From: Myxococcota bacterium
Lineage (GTDB): Bacteria > Myxococcota > Polyangia > GCA-2747355 > JAKLHH01
NCBI GenBank assembly: GCA_022710245.1
Contig: JAKLHH010000143.1
Coordinates: 1 to 10,894 of the forward strand
DNA: 10,894 nucleotides
Direction: 5' to 3'
Under the pieces are notes generated by a model that did no database searches, was not told the origin of the DNA, and was given only the letters and a program-made list of their open reading frames with translations. Below, piece by piece: positions 1-6,279 of the stretch (positions are counted from its first letter, which is position 1; every line of letters starts with the position of its first letter). The translations under genes were made by a program, and so were the position numbers.

Positions 1-440
1 CCCACCAGGTCGGCGAAGGGGCTGGCGCCGAGCACCGTGTCCTGGAGCGCGTGGTGCTCGCGGGCGAGGTGGACGCGCTCGAGGGCCTTCTCGATCAGCG
101 CGTCGAGCCGCTCGAGGTCCACCGGCTTGGTGAGAAAGTCGTAGGCCCCGGCGCGCATCGCCCGCACGGCGTCCTCCACCGTGCCGTAGCCGGTGAGGAT
201 GATCGCTTGCAGCTCCGAGCTGCGCCGGCGCAAGGCCGCGAGCAGGCTGACGCCGTCGGGGCCGCCGAGCCGCAGATCGGTGAGGAGCAGCTCGAGCTCG
301 GGTCGCGCTGCCGCCACCGCCTCGGCCTCGGTCGCGCCCGCTGCCTCGAGCACCTCGAGGTCGCGCTTGCGCAGAAATCCCGCCAGCGTCCGGCGCTGGG
401 GGGCGTCATCCTCGACGAGGAGCACGGTGCCGCGGCTCAT
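1..440 (-). CDS. NtrC-family sigma-54 response regulator, N-terminal part (receiver plus start of AAA+ domain), cut by left edge
   Basis: Translation from the ATG at 440 gives 146 residues with no stop before the edge. It is a canonical receiver: acidic residues E10-D11-D12 in LLVEDD, phosphoacceptor D55 in LLLTDLRLGGPDG, switch T83 in ILTGYG, and K105 in DFLTKPVD. A linker helix follows, then LGASPFADLV (137-146), which matches the opening of the sigma-54-activator AAA+ domain (usually written as G-x-S-P). The expected whole protein would add an ATPase domain and a Fis-type helix-turn-helix domain outside the window. The start overlaps the stop of the upstream kinase gene as ATGA, indicating translational coupling, so this is the cognate partner. 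Family knowledge: phosphorylation at D55 releases the ATPase domain to open sigma-54 promoters. Which genes it controls cannot be told from this window. Confidence 0.93.
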   Translation of the reverse strand, partial: MSRGTVLLVEDDAPQRRTLAGFLRKRDLEVLEAAGATEAEAVAAARPELELLLTDLRLGGPDGVSLLAALRRRSSELQAIILTGYGTVEDAVRAMRAGAYDFLTKPVDLERLDALIEKALERVHLAREHHALQDTVLGASPFADLV

Positions 441-2071
441 GTCTTCACGCTCCTGAGCGGGAGGCTGACCGTCGCGCGCGTTCCGGTGCCGGGCGCCGAG
501 CGTAGCGCGAGGGTTCCGGCGTGCGCCTCGGCGAGGCGATGCGCGAGGGGGAGCCCCAGGCCCGTTCCGTGGGCTTTGGTGGTGACGAAGGGGAGCTGGG
601 CGCGCAGCAGGGTCTCGGCGTCCATCCCCGGACCATCGTCGGAGACGGTGAGCTCGAGTCGGCCGCCAGCAGCGCGCGCTGCCACCACGACCTGACCGCC
701 GCTGCCGACCGCGTCCAGCGCGTTGCCGACGAGGTTGGTGAGGAGCTGGCTGAAGCGCTGCGGATCGAGCTCCGCCTCCTCGCTGCAGGCCTCCACCACC
801 AGCCGCTTCCCCGCGCTCTCGGCGCGGAACGCGAGGGGGGTCAACGTCGCCCGCACCGCCGCGTCCACCCGCACCAGCTCGCGCCGGAGGCTGAGCGGCC
901 GGCCGAGGTCGATGAAGTCCTTCACCACCCGGTCGAGCCGTTCGGTCTCCGAGGCGACCAGCGCCATCAGCTCGCCGAACTCCTCGCGCTCGCTCTCGGC
1001 GACGCTGAACTCTCGCCGCAGCCGCTGCGTCGCCATGCTGATCGTGCTGAGCGGGGTGCGCACCTCGTGGGCGACGGTCGCCGCCATCTGCCCGATGCTC
1101 TCCCACTGCCGCTGGGCCTCCTCCCGCTCCCGCCGCAGCCGCTCGACGGCGAGCTGCTGCCGGCGCCGGCCCTGGAGGATGACGGCGGTGACCAGCGAGA
1201 CACCCACGAGGAGGGAGATCAGCAAGAGGTGCGCGCGCTCGCGCGAGGCGATCCGGTCCTCCATCCGTCGCAGGCCCGCGGCGTCGACGCCCACCCGGAG
1301 CAGCGCGTGCGTGCCGTCTGGCAGAGCGAGGGGGGTGACGCCCTCGAGGAGGGGACGGCCGGCGACCTCGGCGTCGCGGAACAGCGTCTGGCCGGCCTTG
1401 CTCGCCTGCTTCAGGAAGGCGTCGTCGCCGAAGCGCGAGAGCTCGGGGCCGGCGGTGCGGGCGAGGACGCCGCCGAGGTCCTGAAGCACCACGTAGACGA
1501 GCTCCGGGGTCGCGAGATTGCGGAGCAGGCGGCCGAGGCCAGCTTCGCGGCGGCGGCGCGCCAGCTCGGCGGCGTCGCCGCAGAAGACATGCGCCGCGAT
1601 CCCGGCGGCGTGGCGCAGACAGTAGAGCCCGAGGGAGCGCGCGATCGGCCCCTCGCTGAGCTCCTCCTCCTCGGCGGCGCGCAGCTCCGCGAGGAGCGCC
1701 GGACGGCGAGCGGCGGGCACCGGGCCCCAGTCAGCAGGCCGAGCGCCCTGCTCCAGGTCGCAGACAGTCACCCGCAGCCAGGCCGGCCGGGGGCCGGGCG
1801 TCCCGGCGCCGCAGAGGTGCGAGCCGGCGTGCGCGAGCTCCTCCTCGGCCAGGGAGTAGGTGAGCTCGAGCGCGTGCAGCGCCTGGCGGGCCCCGTCGCC
1901 GACCAGCCGGGTGAGCGTGGTCACCTGGGTCTCGAAGCTCCGCCGGGCGTCCTCGCGAACGTGGCGGAGCTCGAGGTGCGCGGAGAGGAAGAGCGCCACG
2001 CCGCCAGCGATAGCCAGTGCGGGCACCAGCATCGGCACCAGGTCGCGTGGGGACCGCGCGGGGGCGACCAT
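437..2071 (-). CDS. Membrane sensor histidine kinase, partner of the downstream NtrC-type regulator
   Basis: From ATG 2071 the product is 544 residues. Order: short N-terminus, TM1 about 11-32, periplasmic sensor about 33-280, TM2 about 281-300, an arginine-rich coiled linker, then the kinase core. The dimerisation/phosphoacceptor box HEVRTP carries H335. The ATP-binding domain shows the N box (TNLVGNALDA, N446 and N450), G1 (DDGPGM, 478-483), F box (PFVTTK, 494-499) and G2 (GTGLGL, 502-507). All catalytic motifs are intact. This architecture fits the ZraS/AtoS type that works with NtrC-like regulators, as found next door. The sensor contains C87, C104 and a symmetric C151-x2-H154-x6-H161-x2-C164. 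The start is uncertain: ATG 2071 has AGGAG ten bases upstream, inside a self-complementary AGGAGCTCCT, whereas an in-frame ATG at 2308 has a strong AGGAGG. I prefer 2071 because the extra 79 residues are arginine-rich and unlike a kinase. Confidence 0.9.
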   Translation of the reverse strand: MVAPARSPRDLVPMLVPALAIAGGVALFLSAHLELRHVREDARRSFETQVTTLTRLVGDGARQALHALELTYSLAEEELAHAGSHLCGAGTPGPRPAWLRVTVCDLEQGARPADWGPVPAARRPALLAELRAAEEEELSEGPIARSLGLYCLRHAAGIAAHVFCGDAAELARRRREAGLGRLLRNLATPELVYVVLQDLGGVLARTAGPELSRFGDDAFLKQASKAGQTLFRDAEVAGRPLLEGVTPLALPDGTHALLRVGVDAAGLRRMEDRIASRERAHLLLISLLVGVSLVTAVILQGRRRQQLAVERLRREREEAQRQWESIGQMAATVAHEVRTPLSTISMATQRLRREFSVAESEREEFGELMALVASETERLDRVVKDFIDLGRPLSLRRELVRVDAAVRATLTPLAFRAESAGKRLVVEACSEEAELDPQRFSQLLTNLVGNALDAVGSGGQVVVAARAAGGRLELTVSDDGPGMDAETLLRAQLPFVTTKAHGTGLGLPLAHRLAEAHAGTLALRSAPGTGTRATVSLPLRSVKT

Positions 2072-2305
2072 CTTGGAGGAGCTCCTGATCCTGCGCTCAT
2101 CAGCGTAGCGGCCAGAGCGCCGCTGATCAATCCACGGTTGCCGGTCGTGCCGCGTCGTCGGACGCGATCGGGTTCGGCGCCAGGCGCGGCTCCGGGGACC
2201 GACGAGTGGCAGGCCGCCGCCGATCGCGCCTTCGCAGCCCACCCCGACGAGCAGGCAGAGAGGCAGAGTGATCCACCTACCGGACCGCCTGGCGTCGGCC
2301 GACCG

Positions 2306-2318
2306 CATGCATCCTCCT
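2306..2318 (-). promoter_or_regulatory. Strong Shine-Dalgarno and alternative in-frame ATG for the kinase
   Basis: On the minus strand AGGAGG (2318-2313) stands four bases before ATG 2308, which opens a frame running without interruption into the kinase. The resulting first residues include a basic start and a hydrophobic stretch ending LLVGVGC, superficially like a lipoprotein signal, followed by an arginine-rich run. It could be the true start, a relic of a lost small gene, or chance. It is a better ribosome-binding match than the one before ATG 2071. Confidence 0.35.
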
Positions 2319-2472
2319 GGTTGTGAAGGCCGGCGCTCTGACGCGATGCTCTGATGTGATCAAGATGCAGCATTGGATGCCAGCGGGATCTCCCGGGGGG
2401 ACGTCATAGGTGAATAGGCTGTTCTTCGGGGAGGCGCTGCGGCGCGAGCCCGCGCCGGGCCTGTCTGCTAGT

Positions 2473-2498
2473 CTTGCACCGGCAGGGGGTGCTGCAAG
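2473..2498. repeat. Inverted repeat CTTGCA-N14-TGCAAG, possible operator
   Basis: CTTGCA (2473-2478) and TGCAAG (2493-2498) are perfect inverted 6-mers separated by 14 bases, centre to centre about two helical turns. The site lies about 75 bases before the receiver-like gene start, a usual position for a dimeric regulator. Inner bases are partly complementary too (CACC against GGTG). No regulator can be assigned, and a 6-bp pair can occur by chance. Confidence 0.3.
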
Positions 2499-2574
2499 CG
2501 AGGCGTGAACGGAACCGGGGCCGGGCGCAACTGACCTGACGTCGGTTGAAGCTCAAGAGCATCAGGAGGCGGAG

Positions 2575-3015
2575 ATGAAGAACCCCTTCGGGTTTCTCAA
2601 GCGGCACAGGCTCACCCTCGAGGAGCTCCCCAGGCAGCCGCGGCCGGCGCGCGTGCTCCTCGCCGAGGAGGACACGGGCTCGCGGGCGGACGTCGCCGCG
2701 GCGCTGCGCGAGGCGGGCTACGAGGTCCTCGCGGCGGACCGGCGCGAGCTGGAGCGGCAGCTCCGGGCGCAGGCGAGCGGCCTCGGCGAGCTGCCCTCCT
2801 TCGACCTCGTCGTCTATGACCTCGGCGAGGCCGCGCGGAGCGACCTGCAGACGCTGCAGGCGCTGCGGCGGGCCGACTGGGTGAGCCCGATCATCGCGCT
2901 CTGCGACGAGCAGGCCGCGACCGCGTGTCCGCGGCTCGCGACCACCGTGCTGCCCGGCTCGATCGACGGCGCCTCGGTGCGCAGCGCAGCCGTGAGCCTG
3001 GTGCCCCCCGCCTGA
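2575..3015 (+). CDS. Stand-alone receiver-like protein with degenerate active site
   Basis: The product is 146 residues. The start ATG has AGGAGG five bases upstream (2564-2569). After a basic 24-residue leader the receiver pattern begins: ARVLLAEED (25-33) supplies the acidic cluster E31/E32/D33, ADVAAALREAGYEVLAA resembles helix 1 and strand 2, and FDLVVYDLG (77-84) puts the phosphoacceptor aspartate at D82. Strand 4 reads SPIIALCDE, with C110 where receivers have Thr/Ser. Strand 5 reads TTVLPGSID, with leucine 126 where the invariant lysine should be, although the following proline is kept. No output domain follows. So this is probably a pseudo-receiver: phosphorylation may be absent, or the aspartate may be kept for a non-standard switch. 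The kinase is divergently transcribed, about 500 bp away; a partnership is only a guess. The weak overall match means an unrelated fold is possible. Confidence 0.75.
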   Translation: MKNPFGFLKRHRLTLEELPRQPRPARVLLAEEDTGSRADVAAALREAGYEVLAADRRELERQLRAQASGLGELPSFDLVVYDLGEAARSDLQTLQALRRADWVSPIIALCDEQAATACPRLATTVLPGSIDGASVRSAAVSLVPPA

Positions 3016-3065
3016 GCCCGGCGCGGCCGTGATCCTGGTGCCCCTGCCTGAGCCCAGGGCGCGAC
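2991..3065 (+). repeat. Imperfect tandem duplication (period about 37 bp) spanning the stop codon
   Basis: Copy 1 (2991-3027) covers the last codons and stop of the receiver-like gene. Copy 2 (3028-3065) lies just downstream. Both share CGTGA-CCTGGTGCCCC and GCCTGAGCCC; they differ by a few substitutions and two small indels, roughly 85% identical by eye. Because the stop TGA is within the copied unit, the second copy sits in the 3' untranslated part. It may be a slippage product with no role. Confidence 0.7.
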
Positions 3066-3081
3066 CCTCGCGACACTGCCC

Positions 3082-3110
3082 TTGTCCCCGCGCGCGACCT
3101 TGGCCATAGT
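3082..3110 (+). promoter_or_regulatory. Candidate sigma-70-type promoter for the double-ACT gene
   Basis: TTGTCC (3082-3087) matches 4 of 6 bases of the -35 consensus and CATAGT (3105-3110) 4 of 6 of the -10 consensus. They are separated by exactly 17 bases. Initiation near 3117 would give a leader of about 24 bases before ATG 3141, with AAGGAGA in it. This also argues against an upstream GTG at 3111 as start. The match is modest and the sigma factor set of the organism is unknown. Confidence 0.4.
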
Positions 3111-3140
3111 GTGGCAGCCACGGAAGCCAAGGAGACCGGC

Positions 3141-3686
3141 ATGGGCAAGCACTACATGGTCCTCACCGCGATCGGCCCCGATCGCCCGGGCATCGTCAAG
3201 GAGGTCGCCGCGCTGATCCACCGCGCCGGCGGGAACCTCGAGGACAGCCGGATGGCGGTCCTGGCGCAGGAGTTCGCGCTGATCGCGCTCTTCTCGGGGA
3301 CGCCCGAGGCCGTCGAGCAGGTGCGCCGCGAGAGCCCGGCGCTGGAGAAGGCGCTGCAGCTCAGCGTCACGCTGCGGCCCACGGCGGCGCGCGAGCCCGC
3401 GCGCGAGCTCCGGCGGCTCCGCCTCGACGCCAAGGGTGAGGATCGCCCGGGCATCGTCCACCGCGTGGGCGAGGTGCTCGCCGGCCTCAAGGTGAACGTG
3501 GTCTCGCTGGAGTCCCGCCTCGACCCGGCCCCCTTCAGCGGCACGCCGCTCTTCGTCCTCCGGGCCGAGCTCGAGCTCCCCGAGGCGACCCGCGCCGAGC
3601 TCGAGCGCAAGCTCGAGGAGGTCTGCGAGCAGCAGCAGCTGGCCTACTCGCTGGAGCCGCTCGAGGCCGCGCGCGCCTCGCGCTGA
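3141..3686 (+). CDS. Double-ACT-domain protein, GcvR-like (amino-acid-responsive regulator)
   Basis: The product is 181 residues, close to the usual length of GcvR. Start ATG 3141 has AAGGAGA (3129-3135) in front; an in-frame GTG at 3111 lacks such a site. Two ACT domains are visible in tandem: the first from about residue 5 with GPDRPGIVKEVAALI (12-26), the second from about 92 with GEDRPGIVHRVGEVL (99-113). The repeated G-x-DRPGIV signature at the strand 1/helix 1 turn is where ACT domains commonly bind amino acids. There is no DNA-binding or catalytic domain. In Escherichia coli GcvR acts by contacting the activator GcvA to repress glycine cleavage; no GcvA or gcv gene is near here, so the partner is unknown. 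It is probably cytosolic. It may have its own promoter at 3082-3110, with the receiver-like gene 125 bp upstream and the cyclase 84 bp downstream. Confidence 0.88.
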   Translation: MGKHYMVLTAIGPDRPGIVKEVAALIHRAGGNLEDSRMAVLAQEFALIALFSGTPEAVEQVRRESPALEKALQLSVTLRPTAAREPARELRRLRLDAKGEDRPGIVHRVGEVLAGLKVNVVSLESRLDPAPFSGTPLFVLRAELELPEATRAELERKLEEVCEQQQLAYSLEPLEAARASR

Positions 3687-3769
3687 GCGCGCGCTGCCGT
3701 GATCCCGGGCGCGGGCAGGCCTGCAGCTGGAGGCTTGCGGTCGCGGCCGATCTACGCTTGAGTTGAGCT

Positions 3770-3781
3770 CGTGAGCTCACG
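3770..3781. repeat. Perfect 12-bp palindrome over the GTG start codon of the cyclase gene
   Basis: CGTGAGCTCACG reads the same on both strands and contains the GTG start (3771-3773). A second GAGCTC directly precedes it (3765-3770). There is no good Shine-Dalgarno before this start. The element could be an operator or could base-pair with neighbouring copies in mRNA and limit initiation, but SacI-like hexamers are common in such GC-rich DNA. Confidence 0.35.
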
Positions 3782-6218
3782 TCCGTCGACCACCAGCAGC
3801 CAGGCGCGCCCGGCCGGGGGCCGGCTGCGGCTCGTCATCGCGCTCATCTACGTCGCGGCCACCACGTTGCTCTTCGGCGCCTGGTTGGCGCTGCGCCAGC
3901 CGCCCGAGAAGTCCGATCGGCCCGACGACGACCCCTTCTTCTACCGGACGGAGCGCAGCGTCTTCCAGCTCCTGGCCCGGCGCTTCGTCTCCACCCCCAG
4001 CCCCTCGCCCGACGTGGTGGTGGTCTCCCTCGACTGGCGCGCGACGAAGATCTACGGGCCGCCTCCCTACCCCCGGGACGTCTACGGCGAGCTGGTCGAG
4101 AAGCTGCGACAGGCCGGCGCGAAGACCATCCTGATGGACCCGCTCTTCTTCCAGCCGGAGATCCGGCTGCTGCCGCCCGCGGCCTTCCAGGAGCTCTTCC
4201 CCGCGCTGCCCCTCGCCGAGCTCCGCGTCGTCAACCCGTTCAACTACCTGGGCGAGCTCACCTCGAAGCTCGGCGTCCTCGAGCGGCGCCTCGCGGGCGA
4301 GGGCGGCGAGCCGCGCGACCCGGCGAGCGACGCGCGGCTCCGCAGCTTCCGCGAGCAGCGGGGCGCGCTCCTCCGCCTGGCGCGCTCGATGGTCGAGGGC
4401 GCGGCGAACGCCGCGTTCGAGCGCGCGCTCCTCGCGGGCGGCGACGTGGTGCACCCCACGGACTACTCGAACCTCCCCACCTTCCAGCGCTCGAGCGGCG
4501 AGGCGCTGAAGCTCCTCGCCCGGGCCGCGCTGCCGCGCTTCGACGGCGACGAGCAGGTGACGAGCTTCCAGCACCTGCTGACGGTCTACCCGAGGCTCCT
4601 CCGCGGTGGACCGCTGGTCGGGGTCAACGAGGTGGACCGCACGGAGCCGCGCTTCCAGCGGATCAGGCTCTTCGTCCCCAGCCTCCGCCTCCTCGTGCGG
4701 CACGGCGGGCGCACCTACCCGAGCTCGGTGGTGCGCGCGGTGGCCCGCTTCCTCGGCGCCGAGCCGCGCGTGACCCGGACCGCGGGTGGTCTCGAGCTCC
4801 GCCTCGGGGAGCGGCGGGTCCTCCTCGAGCCCGACGGGACCTTCCCGCTCGGCTACTACAAGGACGCCACCTTCCCGCGGGAGCTCTCCGCGATCGAGGT
4901 CCTGCGCGAGAAGGTCGGGCGCGCCGAGCTGGCGGGCAAGCTGGTGATCGTCGACGTGCGCACGGTCGACACGCGGCCGCACCTCCAGCTGCGGACGCCG
5001 CTCCACGGCGAGCGCTGGCAGAGCGACCTGAAGGCCACGCTCGCCTCGAACCTCCTCCTCGGCCACCGCGGCCCGACCATCACGCGGCCCGACTGGTTCG
5101 CCCTCCTCGAGGGCGCCATGATCTGGGTGCTCGGGGCGGCGTTCCTGCTGATGACGCTCAGGCTCCGCCTCTCGCTGCTCCGCACCCTGGCCGCGGGCCT
5201 CGCGCTCTTCGTGCTCGCGGTGCTGCTCGAGACCCTGGTCCTGATGCCGCGGAGCTGGCTCGCGATCGGCGTCCTCTGCTGGGAGGTGCTCGGGCTCCTC
5301 GTCGTCGCCATCATCGCCCACTACCTCCTGCAGCGCGCCGAGAAGGAGCAGGTGCGGCGCACCCTGGGCTTCTACCTCCCCGGGCCCGTGATGGAGCACA
5401 TGCTGCGCAACCCGAGCGAGCTCCGCCTCGGCGGCGAGCGGCGCCAGCTCTCCATGCTCTTCTCCGACATCCGCGGCTTCACCACGCTCTCGGAGCGCGC
5501 CGAGCCCGAGGCGCTCGGCCAGGCGCTCAACGTGCACCTGACCCAGCTCACCGAGGCGGTCTTCCAGCACGGCGGCACGCTCGACAAGTACATGGGCGAC
5601 TGCGTGATGGCCTTCTTCGGCGCGCCGGTCCACCACGCGGACCACGCGGCGCGCGCGGTCGCCGCCGCGCTCGCGATGCAGGCGCGGCTGCGGGCCATCC
5701 AGCCCGTCTGGCGCGACCGCTGCGGGAGCGAGGTCTCGATCGGGGTCGGCGTCGCCTCGGGCGACGTGATCGTGGGCAACATGGGCTCGGAGCGGATCTT
5801 CGACTACACGGTGATCGGCGACCAGGTGAACCTCGCCTCGCGGCTCGAGGGGCTGACCAAGGTCTACGGCGTCGGCGTGCTGGTCGCCGAGGAGACGCGG
5901 CGCGCCGCGGGTGATCGCTACCGCTTCCTCGAGGTGGACCAGGTGCGCGTCAAGGGCAAGCGCGAGCCGGTGCGCATCTACGAGGTCCTCGAGGGCGAGC
6001 CGGACGCGGCGCGCCGGCACCACGATGAGTCGGTGACCGGCGGCCTGGCGGCCTACCGCGCCGGCGACCTCGCCGCCGCGCGCGCCCGCTTCTCGGGGGC
6101 GGCGACGGCGCGGCCTGGCTCGAAGCTCGCCGCGCTCTACCTGCAGCGCATCGCGGCGCTGGAGGCGAGCGGCCTCCCGCCGGGCTGGGACGGGGTCACC
6201 GAGTTCGACCACAAGTAG
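3771..6218 (+). CDS. CHASE2-domain class III adenylate cyclase, membrane sensor
   Basis: The product is 815 residues, full length for CHASE2 cyclases. TM1 lies about 19-42, then an extracytoplasmic CHASE2 sensor about 60-440 (DVVVVSLDWR at 81-90; AGAKTILMDPLFF about 115-127), then three membrane spans about 447-466, 470-494 and 497-522, then the cytosolic cyclase about 555-745. Catalytic residues are complete: metal-binding D566 (LFSDIRGF) and D610 (LDKYMGD), adenine-selecting K606 and T680 (DYTVIGD), transition-state N687 and R691 (VNLASRLE). The K/T pair indicates ATP, not GTP, so the product is cAMP. The C-terminal 80 residues, with AYRAGDLAAARARF and a final PPGWDGVTEFDHK, are the TPR-like tail usual in this family. 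GTG 3771 is the only start, because a TGA lies four codons upstream. The late CHASE2 strand reads GKLVIVDV where members usually have a glycine before the turn. The ligand is unknown. Confidence 0.93.
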   Translation: MSSRPSTTSSQARPAGGRLRLVIALIYVAATTLLFGAWLALRQPPEKSDRPDDDPFFYRTERSVFQLLARRFVSTPSPSPDVVVVSLDWRATKIYGPPPYPRDVYGELVEKLRQAGAKTILMDPLFFQPEIRLLPPAAFQELFPALPLAELRVVNPFNYLGELTSKLGVLERRLAGEGGEPRDPASDARLRSFREQRGALLRLARSMVEGAANAAFERALLAGGDVVHPTDYSNLPTFQRSSGEALKLLARAALPRFDGDEQVTSFQHLLTVYPRLLRGGPLVGVNEVDRTEPRFQRIRLFVPSLRLLVRHGGRTYPSSVVRAVARFLGAEPRVTRTAGGLELRLGERRVLLEPDGTFPLGYYKDATFPRELSAIEVLREKVGRAELAGKLVIVDVRTVDTRPHLQLRTPLHGERWQSDLKATLASNLLLGHRGPTITRPDWFALLEGAMIWVLGAAFLLMTLRLRLSLLRTLAAGLALFVLAVLLETLVLMPRSWLAIGVLCWEVLGLLVVAIIAHYLLQRAEKEQVRRTLGFYLPGPVMEHMLRNPSELRLGGERRQLSMLFSDIRGFTTLSERAEPEALGQALNVHLTQLTEAVFQHGGTLDKYMGDCVMAFFGAPVHHADHAARAVAAALAMQARLRAIQPVWRDRCGSEVSIGVGVASGDVIVGNMGSERIFDYTVIGDQVNLASRLEGLTKVYGVGVLVAEETRRAAGDRYRFLEVDQVRVKGKREPVRIYEVLEGEPDAARRHHDESVTGGLAAYRAGDLAAARARFSGAATARPGSKLAALYLQRIAALEASGLPPGWDGVTEFDHK

Positions 6219-6226
6219 CGCGGCGC

Positions 6227-6252
6227 CGCGGGGGAAGGGTGGGGTCCCCGCG
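6227..6252 (+). other. GC-rich stem-loop between cyclase and methyltransferase genes
   Basis: CGCGGGG (6227-6233) pairs perfectly with CCCCGCG (6246-6252) around a 12-base loop, ten bases after the cyclase stop. No T run follows, so it is not a classical intrinsic terminator. It could slow ribosomes or protect the upstream mRNA end, or be chance in GC-rich DNA. It leaves open whether the methyltransferase gene is in the same transcript. Confidence 0.3.
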
Positions 6253-6279
6253 CAGCTGCCGCGACCGAAGAGGAGCAGC

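Larger units (their letters stand above)
2072..2574. other. Divergent intergenic region between the kinase and the receiver-like gene
   Basis: These 503 bases separate two divergent genes, so they should hold promoters for both. The left part (2072-2308) continues the kinase frame without a stop, but its translation is arginine-rich and looks largely non-coding. The stretch about 2310-2420 is visibly less GC-rich than its surroundings, as expected for control DNA. I see an inverted repeat at 2473-2498 and a near-match to a sigma-54 element at 2366-2382 (minus strand) whose spacing is one base too long. I found no convincing sigma-70 pair, tRNA or terminator. Confidence 0.5.

Noticed and set aside
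521..2326. 601-codon plus-strand open frame opposite the histidine kinase
   Set aside because: Antisense shadow with no recognisable domain; the kinase on the other strand has all catalytic boxes.
2351..2362. CRP-like half site TGTGATCA, tempting because a cAMP-producing enzyme is nearby
   Set aside because: No matching second half site at the proper distance.
2366..2382. Sigma-54-like element on the minus strand (TGGCAT, then TGCTGCA) upstream of the kinase
   Set aside because: The GG and GC elements are one base too far apart; sigma-54 requires near-invariant spacing.
2404..2607. Small 67-codon minus-strand frame between the divergent genes
   Set aside because: Overlaps the well-supported start of the receiver-like gene, has no ribosome site I can support and no recognisable sequence.
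3696..3705. GCCGTGATCC after the ACT gene stop, also present at 3026-3035 after the receiver-like gene stop
   Set aside because: The ten-base identity and loosely similar flanks are probably chance in GC-rich DNA; too short to call a repeat family.
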